NCBI GenBank assembly: GCA_024167805.1
Contig: CP099988.1
Coordinates: 1,248,001 to 1,312,000 of the forward strand
Direction of reading: 5' to 3'
Source: Methanobacterium sp. ERen5
Lineage (GTDB): Archaea; Methanobacteriota; Methanobacteria; Methanobacteriales; Methanobacteriaceae
Length of the DNA stretch: 64,000 nucleotides
Notes under the pieces: model-generated
Database searches by the model: none
Told to the model about the DNA's origin: nothing
Seen by the model: the letters and a program-made list of their open reading frames with translations, nothing else
Translations under genes and position numbers: made by a program
Shown here: positions 8,928-17,176 of the stretch, piece by piece
How positions within the stretch are numbered: the stretch's first letter is position 1
How the letters are laid out: each line of letters opens with the position of its first letter

Positions 8928-10097
8928 TTATATATCTCTGTTAAATTTCGTTACTCCTAAGTAGAAGAATATTGCTGTAAATCCTAGTAAAACCACAATA
9001 TCTATCCATATATCTCCTACACTTGATCCTTTTAACATAACTGCTCTTAAAGCATCGTTAACATATGTTAAAGGTAGGATATATGCAATTTTTTGGAATA
9101 TCCATGGCATTGTTTCTATAGGATAAAATACTCCTGATAAAAACATCATGGGCATTGTAATAGGCATCACAGTCTGCATGAAATCTTCCTGGGACGAAAC
9201 CCTTGCAGAAACCATAATTCCAAATCCTATGAAACATAACGCTCCTAGTATCAACAGAAGAATAGTTAACGCCATGCTACCATTGATAACAATTCCAAAT
9301 AGAACTATGGCCGCCACAATTAAGATAATTCCCCGCCCAGTTTCTTGAACTAATTTGGATATAATTTTTCCTCCAATAACAGTTGCAACACTAGTAGGAG
9401 TCATGAACAGCCTTGCAAGTTCTCCTCTTTCTCTTTCACCAGCTACTATTTCTCCCATACCAAACACACATCCAAAGAGGACGGTCATTCCGATAATTGC
9501 AGGAGCTAGGAAATTTAAATAACTAATATTTCCGTATAACTTGTTTACTTCAACATTAATCGTGTTCAATATACTTTGGTATGGAGCTACTTGAGTTCCA
9601 TTTACCTGACTACTTGAAACTGATATTGATGATGATTGGAGTTTTTGTTCTGCTATCTGTTGGTTTATCTGATTAAATAGGCCTTGTGTGGCTGGTATAA
9701 CCGTGCCTGCTGCCAGTTGATCCGAAGAATCGACATCCATGACAATGCTTTTTGGTGATGTATCATTCAGACTATCATAATTCGTGGGAAGAATTATGGC
9801 TGCTTTCGCCTGTCCATTTTGAACCATTTGCAATCCTTTATTGGGATCTGTGGTTATTTCCTTTACATCGTACAATGTATTACCTTTAATTGCACTTAGC
9901 GTTGCATCTGACAGATTTCCTTGACTCTGGTCCACTACAACTACTGGAATGTTGTTTATAGTTCCTCCCATACCGTAACCAAAAAGGGTTATCATGATTA
10001 TGGGGAACAGAAATAGCGATATTAAACGAGGTTTATGTCTCCATAGGACCAACATATCTTTTTTGATCATCCACATAATCTTTTTAGTTTCAACCAT
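8928..10097 (-). CDS. ABC-2 type transporter permease
   Basis: Membrane subunit of an ABC exporter, 389 residues. There is one N-terminal membrane helix (about 20-40), a large extracytoplasmic loop (about 50-190), then five more membrane helices, including the typical ABC-2 segment around GEIVAGERERGELARLFMTP. That layout is the MacB-unrelated DrrB/YhhJ type, used to export drugs, lipids or surface components. I place the start at the ATG at 10097, preceded by AGGTG. Its first codons overlap the end of the ATPase gene (ATGGTTGA), so translation is probably coupled. The substrate is unknown. Confidence 0.9.
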   Translation of the reverse strand: MVETKKIMWMIKKDMLVLWRHKPRLISLFLFPIIMITLFGYGMGGTINNIPVVVVDQSQGNLSDATLSAIKGNTLYDVKEITTDPNKGLQMVQNGQAKAAIILPTNYDSLNDTSPKSIVMDVDSSDQLAAGTVIPATQGLFNQINQQIAEQKLQSSSISVSSSQVNGTQVAPYQSILNTINVEVNKLYGNISYLNFLAPAIIGMTVLFGCVFGMGEIVAGERERGELARLFMTPTSVATVIGGKIISKLVQETGRGIILIVAAIVLFGIVINGSMALTILLLILGALCFIGFGIMVSARVSSQEDFMQTVMPITMPMMFLSGVFYPIETMPWIFQKIAYILPLTYVNDALRAVMLKGSSVGDIWIDIVVLLGFTAIFFYLGVTKFNRDI

Positions 10098-11184
10098 CTT
10101 CTGCACCTTCTTCTTTATTTTTTGAAGTCACACTCATGAAAACATCTTCCAATGAAGGGTCTTTAGTGGATATTGAGGTAATAGTCCCGCCTTTGTTGAT
10201 TATTTCGGAAATTATTTTACTCACAGACTCATCTTTAGAGTCAATATCCATGACTATTCTTCCAGAATCATGTTCATTCAATAAATCTACTTCAGGCAAG
10301 TTTTTCAGATGATCGGTCATATTTTCATCTAAATTACTGATCATTACACTTAATTCTTTTAATTCTCTGTTTTCATGTTCTATTTTTTCTTTTAATTGGT
10401 CATAAGCTGCATTATCTTCAACAGCACTTTCCTTTCGGAGTTCATCCATAATTTTAATGACATTGGATGTTTCAGAGGATCGAACTTTTTTCTGTTCATG
10501 GATCATGGTGTCTTTGAGACCTCTAGGTGTATCGTAGGCTGCAAGGACTCCTCCATTAATAATTCCAATTTTGTCACAGAGAAGTTCTACCTCGTACATA
10601 TCGTGGGAACATAGAATAATGGTACGTCCTTCAGAGTTCAATTCTTCTACTAAATCCCATAAAACTCTCTTGGTTGTTGGATCCAAACCTATGGTAGGTT
10701 CATCTAGGAACAGAATATCTGGTTGATGTATTAAACTGGCAACTACTGATGCCTTCTGTTTCATTCCTCCAGATAACTGTTTTACCAACTTATTTTCGGC
10801 ATATTTGATGTCAACGAGTTCCATCAATTCTTCAGCACGGCTAATTTTCAAGTCAGTTGGAAGTCCGTAAAAGTCTGCACAGAGATCTATATTTTCACGT
10901 ACAGTGAGATCTCCGTATAAACTTACCAATTGTGGAACCATTCCAATTTTTTCTCGTACTTCGTTGGGCTGTTTTGCTATGTCAAATCCAGCCACGTTTG
11001 CGCTTCCTCCCGTTGGTTGTATTAAACATGTGAGCATTTTGATTGTTGTGGTTTTTCCAGCTCCGTTTGGTCCTAGAAAACCGAAGATACTTTTGTTATC
11101 AATTGTCATGTTGAGCTCATCAACAGCTAAAAAATCATTGTTGTATTTTTTAGATAGATCAAAAGTTTCTATTGCATATTTCAT
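10090..11184 (-). CDS. ABC transporter ATP-binding protein
   Basis: A 364-residue ATPase of an ABC-2 exporter. Walker A is GPNGAGKTTT (about 38-47), the signature is LSGGMKQK (about 138-145), Walker B is ILFLDEPTIGLD, and the switch His is in LCSHDMYE. After the ATPase core there is a charged helical insert (about 235-300) and a C-terminal regulatory domain ending in SLEDVFMSVTSK, as in DrrA-type ATPases. It starts 12 bp after the PadR gene and overlaps the permease by 8 bp, so regulator and transporter form one unit. Confidence 0.94.
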   Translation of the reverse strand: MKYAIETFDLSKKYNNDFLAVDELNMTIDNKSIFGFLGPNGAGKTTTIKMLTCLIQPTGGSANVAGFDIAKQPNEVREKIGMVPQLVSLYGDLTVRENIDLCADFYGLPTDLKISRAEELMELVDIKYAENKLVKQLSGGMKQKASVVASLIHQPDILFLDEPTIGLDPTTKRVLWDLVEELNSEGRTIILCSHDMYEVELLCDKIGIINGGVLAAYDTPRGLKDTMIHEQKKVRSSETSNVIKIMDELRKESAVEDNAAYDQLKEKIEHENRELKELSVMISNLDENMTDHLKNLPEVDLLNEHDSGRIVMDIDSKDESVSKIISEIINKGGTITSISTKDPSLEDVFMSVTSKNKEEGAEDG

Positions 11185-11196
11185 TTTTTACCCCCT

Positions 11197-11670
11197 TCAA
11201 TCGTTTTTAGTCAACATATCTCTCCAGAATTCCTCTAAAAGGGCGGTTCTGTGACATCTGAAAACTCTCTTTATTCTTTCAAGTGTTTGAATACCTTCTT
11301 CGGTAATCTCATAATACTTCATTTTTCTTTTTCCATGAGCTTCCCAAGTTCCTGTAACCAAACCTGCTTTTTCTAGATCATGTAGCATTGGATAAATTTT
11401 ACCAGGTTTTCCATGCATCTTCTTTTCTGCAGGGTTAATTGTGTTTAGTTTGCTCATTATCTCGTAGCCATGAATTCTCTCCTTGCTTATGATCCAAAGG
11501 ATCATGGTCTTCCCAAATCCCTTCATACTTTTTAAAAGTTTAATATCGTATTCCCTAAGCTCTTTTGATAGCTTTGATTTACAATCAGGATCATTATCTA
11601 ATGTATTGGCATGATCTGCTGATTTGGAATCCTGCAAGGAATTGCTACCTTTATTTACCATGGTTTTCAC
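11197..11670 (-). CDS. PadR family transcriptional regulator
   Basis: A 157-residue regulator. A poorly conserved N-terminal extension (about 1-50) precedes the PadR winged helix, visible as MILWIISKERIHGYEIM, then GKIYPMLHDLEKAGLV and the wing WEAHGKRKMKYYEITEEG. PadR proteins usually repress the transporter they sit next to and respond to its substrate. Here the gene heads the operon with the ABC transporter. The start is either the GTG at 11670 or the ATG at 11661; both follow a GTGAT site. A palindrome at 11691-11709 is a likely operator. Confidence 0.9.
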   Translation of the reverse strand: MKTMVNKGSNSLQDSKSADHANTLDNDPDCKSKLSKELREYDIKLLKSMKGFGKTMILWIISKERIHGYEIMSKLNTINPAEKKMHGKPGKIYPMLHDLEKAGLVTGTWEAHGKRKMKYYEITEEGIQTLERIKRVFRCHRTALLEEFWRDMLTKND

Positions 11671-11690
11671 ATCACTATATTAAATTTTAA

Positions 11691-11709
11691 TATATCAATT
11701 CTTGATATA
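11691..11709. promoter_or_regulatory. Palindrome upstream of the PadR operon, probable operator
   Basis: The perfect inverted repeat TATATCAA-TTC-TTGATATA has 8-bp arms and a 3-bp centre and lies 20-40 bp upstream of the PadR start codon, within TATA-like sequence. Autoregulation by PadR is typical of the family; the assignment is inferred from position and symmetry. Confidence 0.55.
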
Positions 11710-11788
11710 TTTAGATTATATATATAGTTTTTGATTATATAAAAAAATTAAATAAAAAATATAAACCAGATTCATAATAAGATTATTC

Positions 11789-12550
11789 ATGAAACTGGGC
11801 TTTTCAACTCTGGCACTTTTTATGAATTCACTGGAAGATTTTCTAGAAACTGCATCCATTGATGGGTTTCAATTGATGGAAATTCTTTGTGAAGGTCCTT
11901 ACTGGCCGCGTAATGTTCTGGATTTTAACTCTAATTTTGAAATATTCGATTCTTACGATATTGATGTTTATTTACATTCTCCCACCATAGATCTTAACCC
12001 TGGAAGCTTAAACCCTGGAATTAGGGAGGAAACCTTGAAGCAGCTCAAAGAAACTGTGAATTTCGGTGTTAAAATTAATTGTAAAGCGATTACAACTCAT
12101 CCTGGACTGATACATAGACTTGAAGAAAGAGTACGAAATTTCGGCATGGAACATGCAATAAACGTTCTTACAGAGGCCAATAATTATTCAGAGGAAATGG
12201 GAATCAAATTTTCCATTGAGAACATGCCCAACAAATATGCATATTTCTGTAACAGTGCTGATGAACATAAGTTTTTTGTAGAAAAATGCGGTTCATATGC
12301 AACTGTTGATACAGGTCATGCTAACACATCGAAGGATGTTAAATCATTTTTTAAGCTTAAAAATATCGTTTATTATCATTTAAATGATAATGATGGTGAA
12401 AAGGATCAGCATTTGACTCTTGGGGAGGGAACATTGGATTTAAATCTTTTAAATGGAGTGAAAAATGGTATTATAGAATTAAATAACTATCAAAATGTTC
12501 TTAAAAGCCGTGACTTAATCCGGTCTACTTGGCCCCAAGATCATAAATGA
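11789..12550 (+). CDS. Sugar phosphate isomerase/epimerase-like TIM-barrel protein
   Basis: A 253-residue xylose-isomerase-like TIM barrel (AP endonuclease 2 superfamily). Metal-ligand candidates of the family are visible: HSPTIDLNPG, TTHPGLIHR, FSIENMP with its Glu, TVDTGHAN, and HLNDNDGEKDQHLTLGEG near the C-terminus. The family covers sugar isomerases and endonuclease IV. The length and lack of endonuclease-specific motifs favour an isomerase or epimerase of unknown substrate. There is no ribosome site before the ATG, and a TATA-like element (about 11753-11763) lies 25-35 bp upstream, so the mRNA may be leaderless. It is divergent from the PadR operon. Confidence 0.82.
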   Translation: MKLGFSTLALFMNSLEDFLETASIDGFQLMEILCEGPYWPRNVLDFNSNFEIFDSYDIDVYLHSPTIDLNPGSLNPGIREETLKQLKETVNFGVKINCKAITTHPGLIHRLEERVRNFGMEHAINVLTEANNYSEEMGIKFSIENMPNKYAYFCNSADEHKFFVEKCGSYATVDTGHANTSKDVKSFFKLKNIVYYHLNDNDGEKDQHLTLGEGTLDLNLLNGVKNGIIELNNYQNVLKSRDLIRSTWPQDHK

Positions 12551-12552
12551 AA

Positions 12553-12566
12553 TTAGGCATACCTAA
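12553..12566. promoter_or_regulatory. Upstream copy of a TTAGG-CATA-CCTAA operator
   Basis: The 14-bp inverted repeat has TTAGG and CCTAA arms around CATA. It begins 3 bp after the stop codon of the TIM-barrel gene. It resembles operators of DtxR-family metalloregulators (Fe or Mn responsive) in archaea. It lies just upstream of a TATA element at 12579-12586 and is identical to a second copy at 12618. Confidence 0.65.
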
Positions 12567-12609
12567 AAAATAGGAAGATTTATAAGTTTTGGGAGTTAAA
12601 TCTAAATCC

Positions 12610-12718
12610 ACCTGAAATTAGGCATACCTAAATTTTAGGTAAAAAATATGGTTCATCGGAGATCATCCTCAGCTCAAATGTACCACTGAGCCATATTTTA
12701 ATTTTAACTTTTTTTAGT
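12610..12718 (+). ncRNA. Candidate metal-regulated short transcript with terminator-like hairpin
   Basis: A TATA element (12579-12586) predicts a start near 12608-12612. A long hairpin follows: 12643-12655 pairs with 12687-12699 over 13 bp with one G-T pair. A T-rich stretch (12696-12715) comes next, as in an archaeal terminator. The only ORF inside is a 13-codon frame from an ATG at 12648 without a ribosome site. The next gene (12812) has its own TATA-like sequence near 12732, so this unit may be a free small RNA. It could instead be a regulated leader of the DUF362 gene, or just the terminator of the gene before. Confidence 0.4.
12618..12639. promoter_or_regulatory. Downstream copy of the TTAGG-CATA-CCTAA operator with a third half-site
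   Basis: An exact second copy of the 14-bp operator spans 12618-12631. Its CCTAAA arm also forms a second palindrome with TTTAGG (12627-12639), giving three half-sites in a row. The site lies about 35 bp downstream of the TATA element at 12579-12586, around or just after the expected transcription start, where a bound repressor would block transcription. A DtxR/MntR-type regulator is inferred from the motif; none is encoded in the window. Confidence 0.65.
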
Positions 12719-12811
12719 ATGAATTTTAGATATATTATAACAAGCATACATACAAATAACAATACATTTTGTAGAGTATGAAGTTCCATTAATGTCAGCT
12801 GAGGGAGTTAT

Positions 12812-13918
12812 ATGGTGAGTAAAGTTTATTTCACAGATTTTAGATCAAAATCCAACCAAGATAATAAGGTTAATAAAGTTAGAAACCTCTTTGATGCAGC
12901 AAATTTCCAAGCATTTATTGATGAAAAAGATTTAATGGCTGTCAAACTCCACTTTGGAGAAGAAGGAAACGATTCATACATTAACCCTGTGTTGGTAAGG
13001 CAAGTAGTAGATAAAATTACTGCTGAAAATGCTAAACCATTCTTAACAGATACCAATACTCTTTACTACGGGAGCAGACATAACTCACAAGATCATCTTA
13101 AAACAGCTATTTTGCATGGATTTGATTACTCAGTAGTGGGAGCTCCTTTAATTGTTGCAGATGGATTGAGGGGAGAAAATTGGGCCAACGTCCAGATCAA
13201 ACAGAAACATTTTGAAAATGTTAAGATAGCAGGGGATATTCTTAATGCTGATGGAATGATAGTATTGTCCCATTTCAAAGGTCATGAAATGGCAGGATTT
13301 GGGGGAGCAATTAAGAATCTGGCAATGGGATGTGCTTCTGCCCCTGGAAAAATTGAACAGCACGAATGTTCTAAACCAATTATTAATGAGGGATGTTCTT
13401 CTTGTGGAAGATGTGCTGATTCATGTCCAGTATCTGCATTTGAAATATCTAAAAGAGGAACTGCCATAAACTATGATAAGTGCATAGCATGCAACAACTG
13501 TCTCGGGGCCTGTCCAGATGAACTTATAAAACTAAACTGGTCAACCATGGAAGAATTCATAGAGAGAATGACAGAATATGCACTGGGAGCAGTTAAGAAC
13601 AAAACTGAAAAGATGGGATACATGAATTTTCTAATGAATATCACACCGGAATGTGATTGTTTACCGTACAGCGACAGTCCAATTGTTCCAGATATTGGAA
13701 TCATGGTTTCAAAAGATCCTGTAGCACTCGATGCAGCATGTTATGACATGGTAAACGAACAATGCGGCCTTGAAAATTCTCTGCTAAAACACAACCATAA
13801 ACAGGGGGAGGATAAATTTAGAGGTTTGTGGAAAAATGTAGATGGACGCAGACAACTCCACTACGGTGAAGAAATAGGGTTGGGCAATACAAAATACGAT
13901 CTGATAGATATCAGTTAA
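12812..13918 (+). CDS. DUF362 domain protein with two 4Fe-4S clusters
   Basis: A 368-residue protein. A DUF362 domain (about 1-180 and 240-368; MAVKLHFGEEGN, LSHFKGHEMAGFGGAIKNLAMG) is interrupted by a bacterial-type ferredoxin insert with two full clusters: CSSCGRCADSCP and CIACNNCLGACP. DUF362-ferredoxin proteins are widespread in anaerobes and thought to act in redox or cofactor-related steps, but no reaction is established. GAGGGAG precedes the ATG. Its position after a pair of putative metal-responsive operators is notable for an iron-sulphur protein, although a separate TATA element sits closer. Confidence 0.88.
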   Translation: MVSKVYFTDFRSKSNQDNKVNKVRNLFDAANFQAFIDEKDLMAVKLHFGEEGNDSYINPVLVRQVVDKITAENAKPFLTDTNTLYYGSRHNSQDHLKTAILHGFDYSVVGAPLIVADGLRGENWANVQIKQKHFENVKIAGDILNADGMIVLSHFKGHEMAGFGGAIKNLAMGCASAPGKIEQHECSKPIINEGCSSCGRCADSCPVSAFEISKRGTAINYDKCIACNNCLGACPDELIKLNWSTMEEFIERMTEYALGAVKNKTEKMGYMNFLMNITPECDCLPYSDSPIVPDIGIMVSKDPVALDAACYDMVNEQCGLENSLLKHNHKQGEDKFRGLWKNVDGRRQLHYGEEIGLGNTKYDLIDIS

Positions 13919-14073
13919 AGGCCGAGTTCTAAACCCAATTCAACTATTCTTCTGTTATTTTTGACTACAAACTGTATGTGATATTTTTTATTAGTTTAGT
14001 CGATGTGCAGATCATAATAGATAATACTAAGTGGGTTTTATAATTAAGTATTGAACATTAAGGGGGCCATTTC

Positions 14074-14574
14074 ATGGACTTTGTAGTGATCCTTATAATT
14101 CTCACAATCTTGATTGCAATAACTGCTTTAATTAGGAATAAAATAAAAAATAGACCTTTAAACAGATTAATAATTATTAAAACATTTTTACTTTCATTTT
14201 TAGTAATATCTGTGGGATTTGGTTCAATTTGGGCGTTTATTGGACATGCATTCCTACCAGTACAAGTTGCAGAAAGTATAGGGTGGGCTACAGGCAGCCC
14301 ATTCCAAACTGAAGTTGCATTTGCAAATTTGGCCATTGGAATTCTTGGAATTTTATGTTACTTTTTCAGGGACAACTTTTGGGTAGCAACTGTGATCGCA
14401 AGCTCAATTTTTTTACTTGGAGCAGCCTATGTTCATGTAATCAATATTATTAATTATTCTAATCATGCAGTGGGAAATGCAGGAACCATATTTTTCATGG
14501 ATATTATTGGTCCTGTGATTTTAATAGTGCTTTTGATACTTTACAAATTATATGAAAGAAAGCAGATGGATTGA
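14074..14574 (+). CDS. DUF6790-like membrane protein
   Basis: A 166-residue protein with about five membrane helices. The central segment AESIGWATGSPFQTEVAFANLAIG resembles the conserved loop of DUF6790 proteins of archaea and bacteria. GGGGG precedes the ATG. The stop codon lies 1 bp before the start of the TMEM175-like channel gene, so the two are almost certainly co-translated. Function unknown; the family assignment is from memory of the motif. Confidence 0.65.
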   Translation: MDFVVILIILTILIAITALIRNKIKNRPLNRLIIIKTFLLSFLVISVGFGSIWAFIGHAFLPVQVAESIGWATGSPFQTEVAFANLAIGILGILCYFFRDNFWVATVIASSIFLLGAAYVHVINIINYSNHAVGNAGTIFFMDIIGPVILIVLLILYKLYERKQMD

Positions 14575-14575
14575 A

Positions 14576-15192
14576 ATGAACACAACCGATAAACACGATA
14601 TTTGGCTAACCACCAAACGGATCGAAACTCTTGTTGATGGAATATTTGCTATTGCAATGACATTGCTGGTTTTGAACATTGATATGCCTCAAATAGCAGG
14701 GACAGTGTCTAATCCGGCTATTTGGCAGTATATGTCATCTTTATTCCAACAGCTTGGTATCTATGCATTTAGTTTTATTTTGCTTGCAAGTTTTTGGCGA
14801 GCTCATCATCTCCAGTTCTTTTATATTAAGAGAAGTGACAGCGTTTTAATTTGGTTGAATGTTATTTGGCTAATGTTTGTGGCTCTTGTTCCATTTTCCA
14901 CTAATTTTGTTAGTAACTTTGGTAACCATCCAATTCCAATGCTGTTTTTCAATATAAACATGTTCATCATTGGAATCTTCTTCATGTTGATATGGTACTA
15001 TGCAAATAGAAAAAATTCTTCATAAAAGAAATGACTCCAGAACATTATCAAATGGTTAAAAAGATAAATTATATTTTGCCATCTGCTGCATTGCTTGCTG
15101 TATGCATCACGTTTGTGAGTCCAATCTGGAGCCCGGTATCGTATTTTTTGATATTCATTCTTAAAAACGCATTTAAGAAAGATTTAGTGTAA
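14576..15192 (+). CDS. TMEM175-like (DUF1211) potassium channel protein, one frameshift
   Basis: Prokaryotic TMEM175 proteins are six-helix potassium channels. The signature of the first helix, ETLVDGIFAIAMTLLVLNID, is present, as are SFWRAHHLQFFYI and later helices. The frame ends early at 15025, but adding one base to the A6 run at 15010-15015 joins it to a second segment (FFIKEMTPEHYQMVKKINYI, then a last helix) ending at 15192. That gives 205 residues, the usual length. I treat the break as a likely sequencing deletion. The ATG at 14576 directly follows the stop of the upstream membrane gene; an in-frame ATG at 14552 is less likely. Confidence 0.85.
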
Positions 15193-15317
15193 TTTGGGAT
15201 TATCATCCGTTGTAATCATTATCTACAGTAGACTTTTTAATTGAAAAATTTGAGTTTTAAATACCCACATTTTCTACAGTAGAACAATTTTTGCATAAAA
15301 AAATATTAGAATTTTCC

Positions 15318-16106
15318 TTAAAAATCAACATTCAAAACTTCTGAAATATTATTTATAATATGGTCGGCAGCCTTAAAGACTTTATCCGGGGTTTCATCAC
15401 CTTGTTGTAGTGTAAGCACTCCAATATCTGCTTCTTCAAGTGCCAGAATATCGTTTGAACTGTTACCAACCATCATAACTCTATACTTCTTTTTCAGGCT
15501 TTCTATAATTTCCTTTTTCTGCCTAGAACTCGCTGTATCAAAAACATTTTCTTTAGGTATGTGGATGTACTCTGCTAATTGTTCCAAAGAACCCTTTCTA
15601 TCTCCAGATGCAACAAATATCTGAATATCTCTGCTTTTCAGCTCAGAAATCACATTTGGAACTTCTTTGAATATTTTTCCACCAGCTGTTATAGTAAATT
15701 CAACTCTTCCAGTTTTCATATTCACGATAAAACCCGATCCACTGCAAATGTGCACGTTGTACTTTTTATCTACAACCGTATTGTAGGTGTCCTGCAGATC
15801 TTTCATGGTGGAATCATCGTTTTCAATAGATTTAAGCAAATCAGATTTGGCTATATCCACATCGGAGTAACTAATATCAAACTTAACTTCAGTTTTCATA
15901 AGGAAATCATGAATGGTTTGGTTTGGGTTTGCTTTGATAATACATTTGGAAGGGTCTGTCTGTAAAACAACAAGGGCGCGATTGATGTCATGATCAACAA
16001 TTTGAATTGAGTTTGCATAATCGCAGATAAGCCCATTTCTAAGGTCTTTCAATGCTTTATAGCGCCTTATGAGTGTCCCCGAATTATCGAATACAACAGC
16101 TTTCAT
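15318..16106 (-). CDS. HAD family phosphatase (soluble P-type-ATPase-like)
   Basis: A 262-residue HAD hydrolase. Motif I is AVVFDNSGTLI, with the nucleophile Asp at residue 7; the residue two positions later is Ser, where phosphatases usually have Asp and P-type ATPases Thr. Motif II is FVASGDRKGS and motif IV is VGNSSNDILALEEADIGV. The GDRKGS and GNSSNDILA blocks resemble the P-domain of cation ATPases, so it may be a soluble relative of that group. About 100 residues between motif I and the core (about 30-130) form a cap with no recognised family. It is monocistronic. Substrate unknown. Confidence 0.82.
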   Translation of the reverse strand: MKAVVFDNSGTLIRRYKALKDLRNGLICDYANSIQIVDHDINRALVVLQTDPSKCIIKANPNQTIHDFLMKTEVKFDISYSDVDIAKSDLLKSIENDDSTMKDLQDTYNTVVDKKYNVHICSGSGFIVNMKTGRVEFTITAGGKIFKEVPNVISELKSRDIQIFVASGDRKGSLEQLAEYIHIPKENVFDTASSRQKKEIIESLKKKYRVMMVGNSSNDILALEEADIGVLTLQQGDETPDKVFKAADHIINNISEVLNVDF

Positions 16107-16258
16107 ATTTACAGATATTATTCTATTTAATCTATAAATATTTCCATTTCATAAAAAGAGTAATGAGGTGTTTAATGGGATATAGGAGGTTTGATGGTGA
16201 ATTTGTTCAATCCCACAAAGTTAATATTGTTTTGATACAATGTTAAAAACATAATTTA

Positions 16259-16904
16259 TCATACAACACAAGAACTAATCACGAAATAAACACCCAGAGC
16301 CATTAAAAAATTCCACTTGCACTCATGATAATTTTATAATGTTTATCCTTCATTACGTTGGATCCCTTGGTAGTGAAGAAGGAGACTGTGCTGAACCAAC
16401 CAAGATCTGAACACCAGTGTCCAACTAAAAATCCTATGACTCCTAATATTCCTGCTAATTCCATACCCTTTAACATGAAAGCCCATCCCACTGTTGCCCA
16501 CCAGATAAAGAAATAGGGGTTTGATATGCTTGTCAAAATTCCGTTTAATATTGGGCCATAATCATTGGATGTTTCGCCACTGTTCTGAAGATCTTGTATT
16601 GAAGTGGATGATCTTGCCATTTGAAATCCCATGAAAACCATTATTGACCCTCCAATAGCACCAATTACAAATATTGCAGTGCCAGATCCAATCAGCCAAC
16701 CTAAACCTGCAAATATTAATAGTATAAGGCAGAATTCTGCCATTATGTGTCCAAAAACTATTTTTGGGCCTACTGTAGCTCCTTTTTTAACGAATCTGAA
16801 ATTGTTACAGTAAACATGGGTCCAGGGACCATGGCCCCAGAAAGGCCAACAATGAATGAAGTAGCAGTAAAAAGAATGATTCCAATCCAAACATTACTCA
16901 ACAT
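16259..16904 (-). CDS. LysE family exporter, two frameshifts
   Basis: A transporter of the LysE/RhtB family of amino-acid and metabolite exporters. The N-terminus LSGAMVPGPMFTVTISDSLKKG carries the family GPGP-like loop, and the middle GPILNGILTSISNPYFFIWWATVG matches the conserved NPxxxxWW motif. The gene is broken twice: at the T6 run 16783-16788 (N-terminal segment to main frame) and at the A6 run 16305-16310 (main frame to the last helix, SGIFLMALGVYFV). Adding one base at each gives a 215-residue protein from the ATG at 16904, the normal length. I read both as sequencing deletions. Confidence 0.84.
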
Positions 16905-16961
16905 AGTGATCACTAATAAAAATTTAATGAATTCAAATTTCAAAAAACAAGTTAAGGCTCT

Positions 16962-17123
16962 TTAACTATCGTTTAGAACTTTCATAATCTCCGTCAGATG
17001 ATAATCTATGGTTTGAATTTGTTCTTGTTTAAAAGATTTTGATCTAGTTAAAAATCTGTAGCGTTCAAATACATGGCCCATTTTATTTAGAACATCTGTT
17101 CTGGAAATCTTGTTTGAATACAT
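16962..17123 (-). CDS. Small protein of 53 residues, unknown
   Basis: A short ORF from an ATG with a GGTGG site 4 nt upstream to a TAA. The predicted peptide is basic and helical (RTDVLNKMGHVFERYRF, then SFKQEQIQTIDYHLTEIMKVLND), with no membrane segment or cysteine. It lies between the ornithine-cyclodeaminase-like gene and the LysE exporter, on the same strand as both. I recognise no family. The good ribosome site and its position in a same-strand run support it. Confidence 0.5.
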   Translation of the reverse strand: MYSNKISRTDVLNKMGHVFERYRFLTRSKSFKQEQIQTIDYHLTEIMKVLNDS

Positions 17124-17176
17124 ATAACCACCAGTTTAAGATTTAATTTTTAACTTATAAATTTGTTGTCTTTTTT

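Noticed and set aside
12648..12689. 13-codon ORF within the candidate small RNA
   Set aside because: No ribosome site, very short, and its sequence is explained by the hairpin arms.
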